DNA from: Limosilactobacillus antri DSM 16041
GTDB taxonomy: Bacteria > Bacillota > Bacilli > Lactobacillales > Lactobacillaceae
Length of the DNA: 64,000 nucleotides
Direction: 5' to 3'
Assembly (NCBI RefSeq): GCF_000160835.1
Contig: NZ_GG700733.1
Span: 646,583-710,582, forward strand
Part shown: positions 63,962-64,000 of the stretch, piece after piece
Layout of the letters: the number at the start of each line of letters is the position of its first letter
Position numbering within the stretch: the first letter of the stretch is position 1
Position numbers and translations under genes: made by a program
The notes under the pieces: model-generated
Databases searched by the model: none
The model's input: only the letters and a program-made list of their open reading frames with translations
Told to the model about the DNA's origin: nothing

Positions 63962-64000
63962 AGCGTTCGCCTCACTTAATAAATTGGGTAAATAAAGGAA

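Overview
The window looks like chromosome of a heterofermentative lactobacillus, most likely Limosilactobacillus (fermentum/mucosae/reuteri group). The evidence is a type I-E CRISPR system whose repeats start GTATTCCCCAT and end GGGGGTGATCC, a Cas2-DnaQ fusion, an AbiK-type reverse transcriptase, a YSIRK/LPxTG surface protein and strong GGAGG ribosome binding sites. Genus is inference from family resemblance; no rRNA or tRNA gene was seen.

Region 1 (1-22.8 kb, all minus strand) is a compact phage-like element. In transcription order: sigma-like activator, small early genes, DUF2800, DUF2815, family A DNA polymerase (frameshifted), DUF7768, P4-type primase-helicase, VRR-NUC nuclease, SNF2 helicase, DUF1492-like regulator, HNH endonuclease, small terminase, ParB/methyltransferase, large terminase, portal, ClpP-like protease, HK97 capsid, two head-completion proteins, then directly holin, GH25 endolysin, a SHOCT-type protein and two large serine recombinases (the second runs off the window). 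No tail gene is present: the head module overlaps the holin. This is the layout expected of a capsid-making satellite that borrows tails, or of a prophage that lost its tail. Five Rho-independent terminators inside the operon suggest antitermination control.

Region 2 (23-46 kb) is a dense defence island. It opens with an uncharacterised set: a gene split at an A9 tract, a 217-aa partner carrying a similar Asn-rich segment, and an AAA_13 ATPase with a zinc hook. Then follow a type I restriction-modification operon (hsdM, hsdS, hsdR and a coupled 200-aa gene), a RelBE-type toxin-antitoxin pair, an Mrr-like endonuclease, a frameshifted Sel1 gene, a type III restriction-modification operon behind 17 AACAC repeats placed in a short leader ORF, a decayed gene, and an AbiK-like reverse transcriptase.

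Region 3 (46-58.9 kb) has an isochorismatase-family hydrolase, an unknown gene, CRISPR array 1, the whole I-E operon (cas3, cse1, cse2, cas7, cas5, cas6e, cas1, cas2-dnaQ), CRISPR array 2, and a separate DEDDh exonuclease just beyond it.

Region 4 (58.9-64 kb) has a minus-strand cell-wall-anchored zinc metalloprotease of the ZmpB/M26 type and an uncharacterised 373-aa protein.
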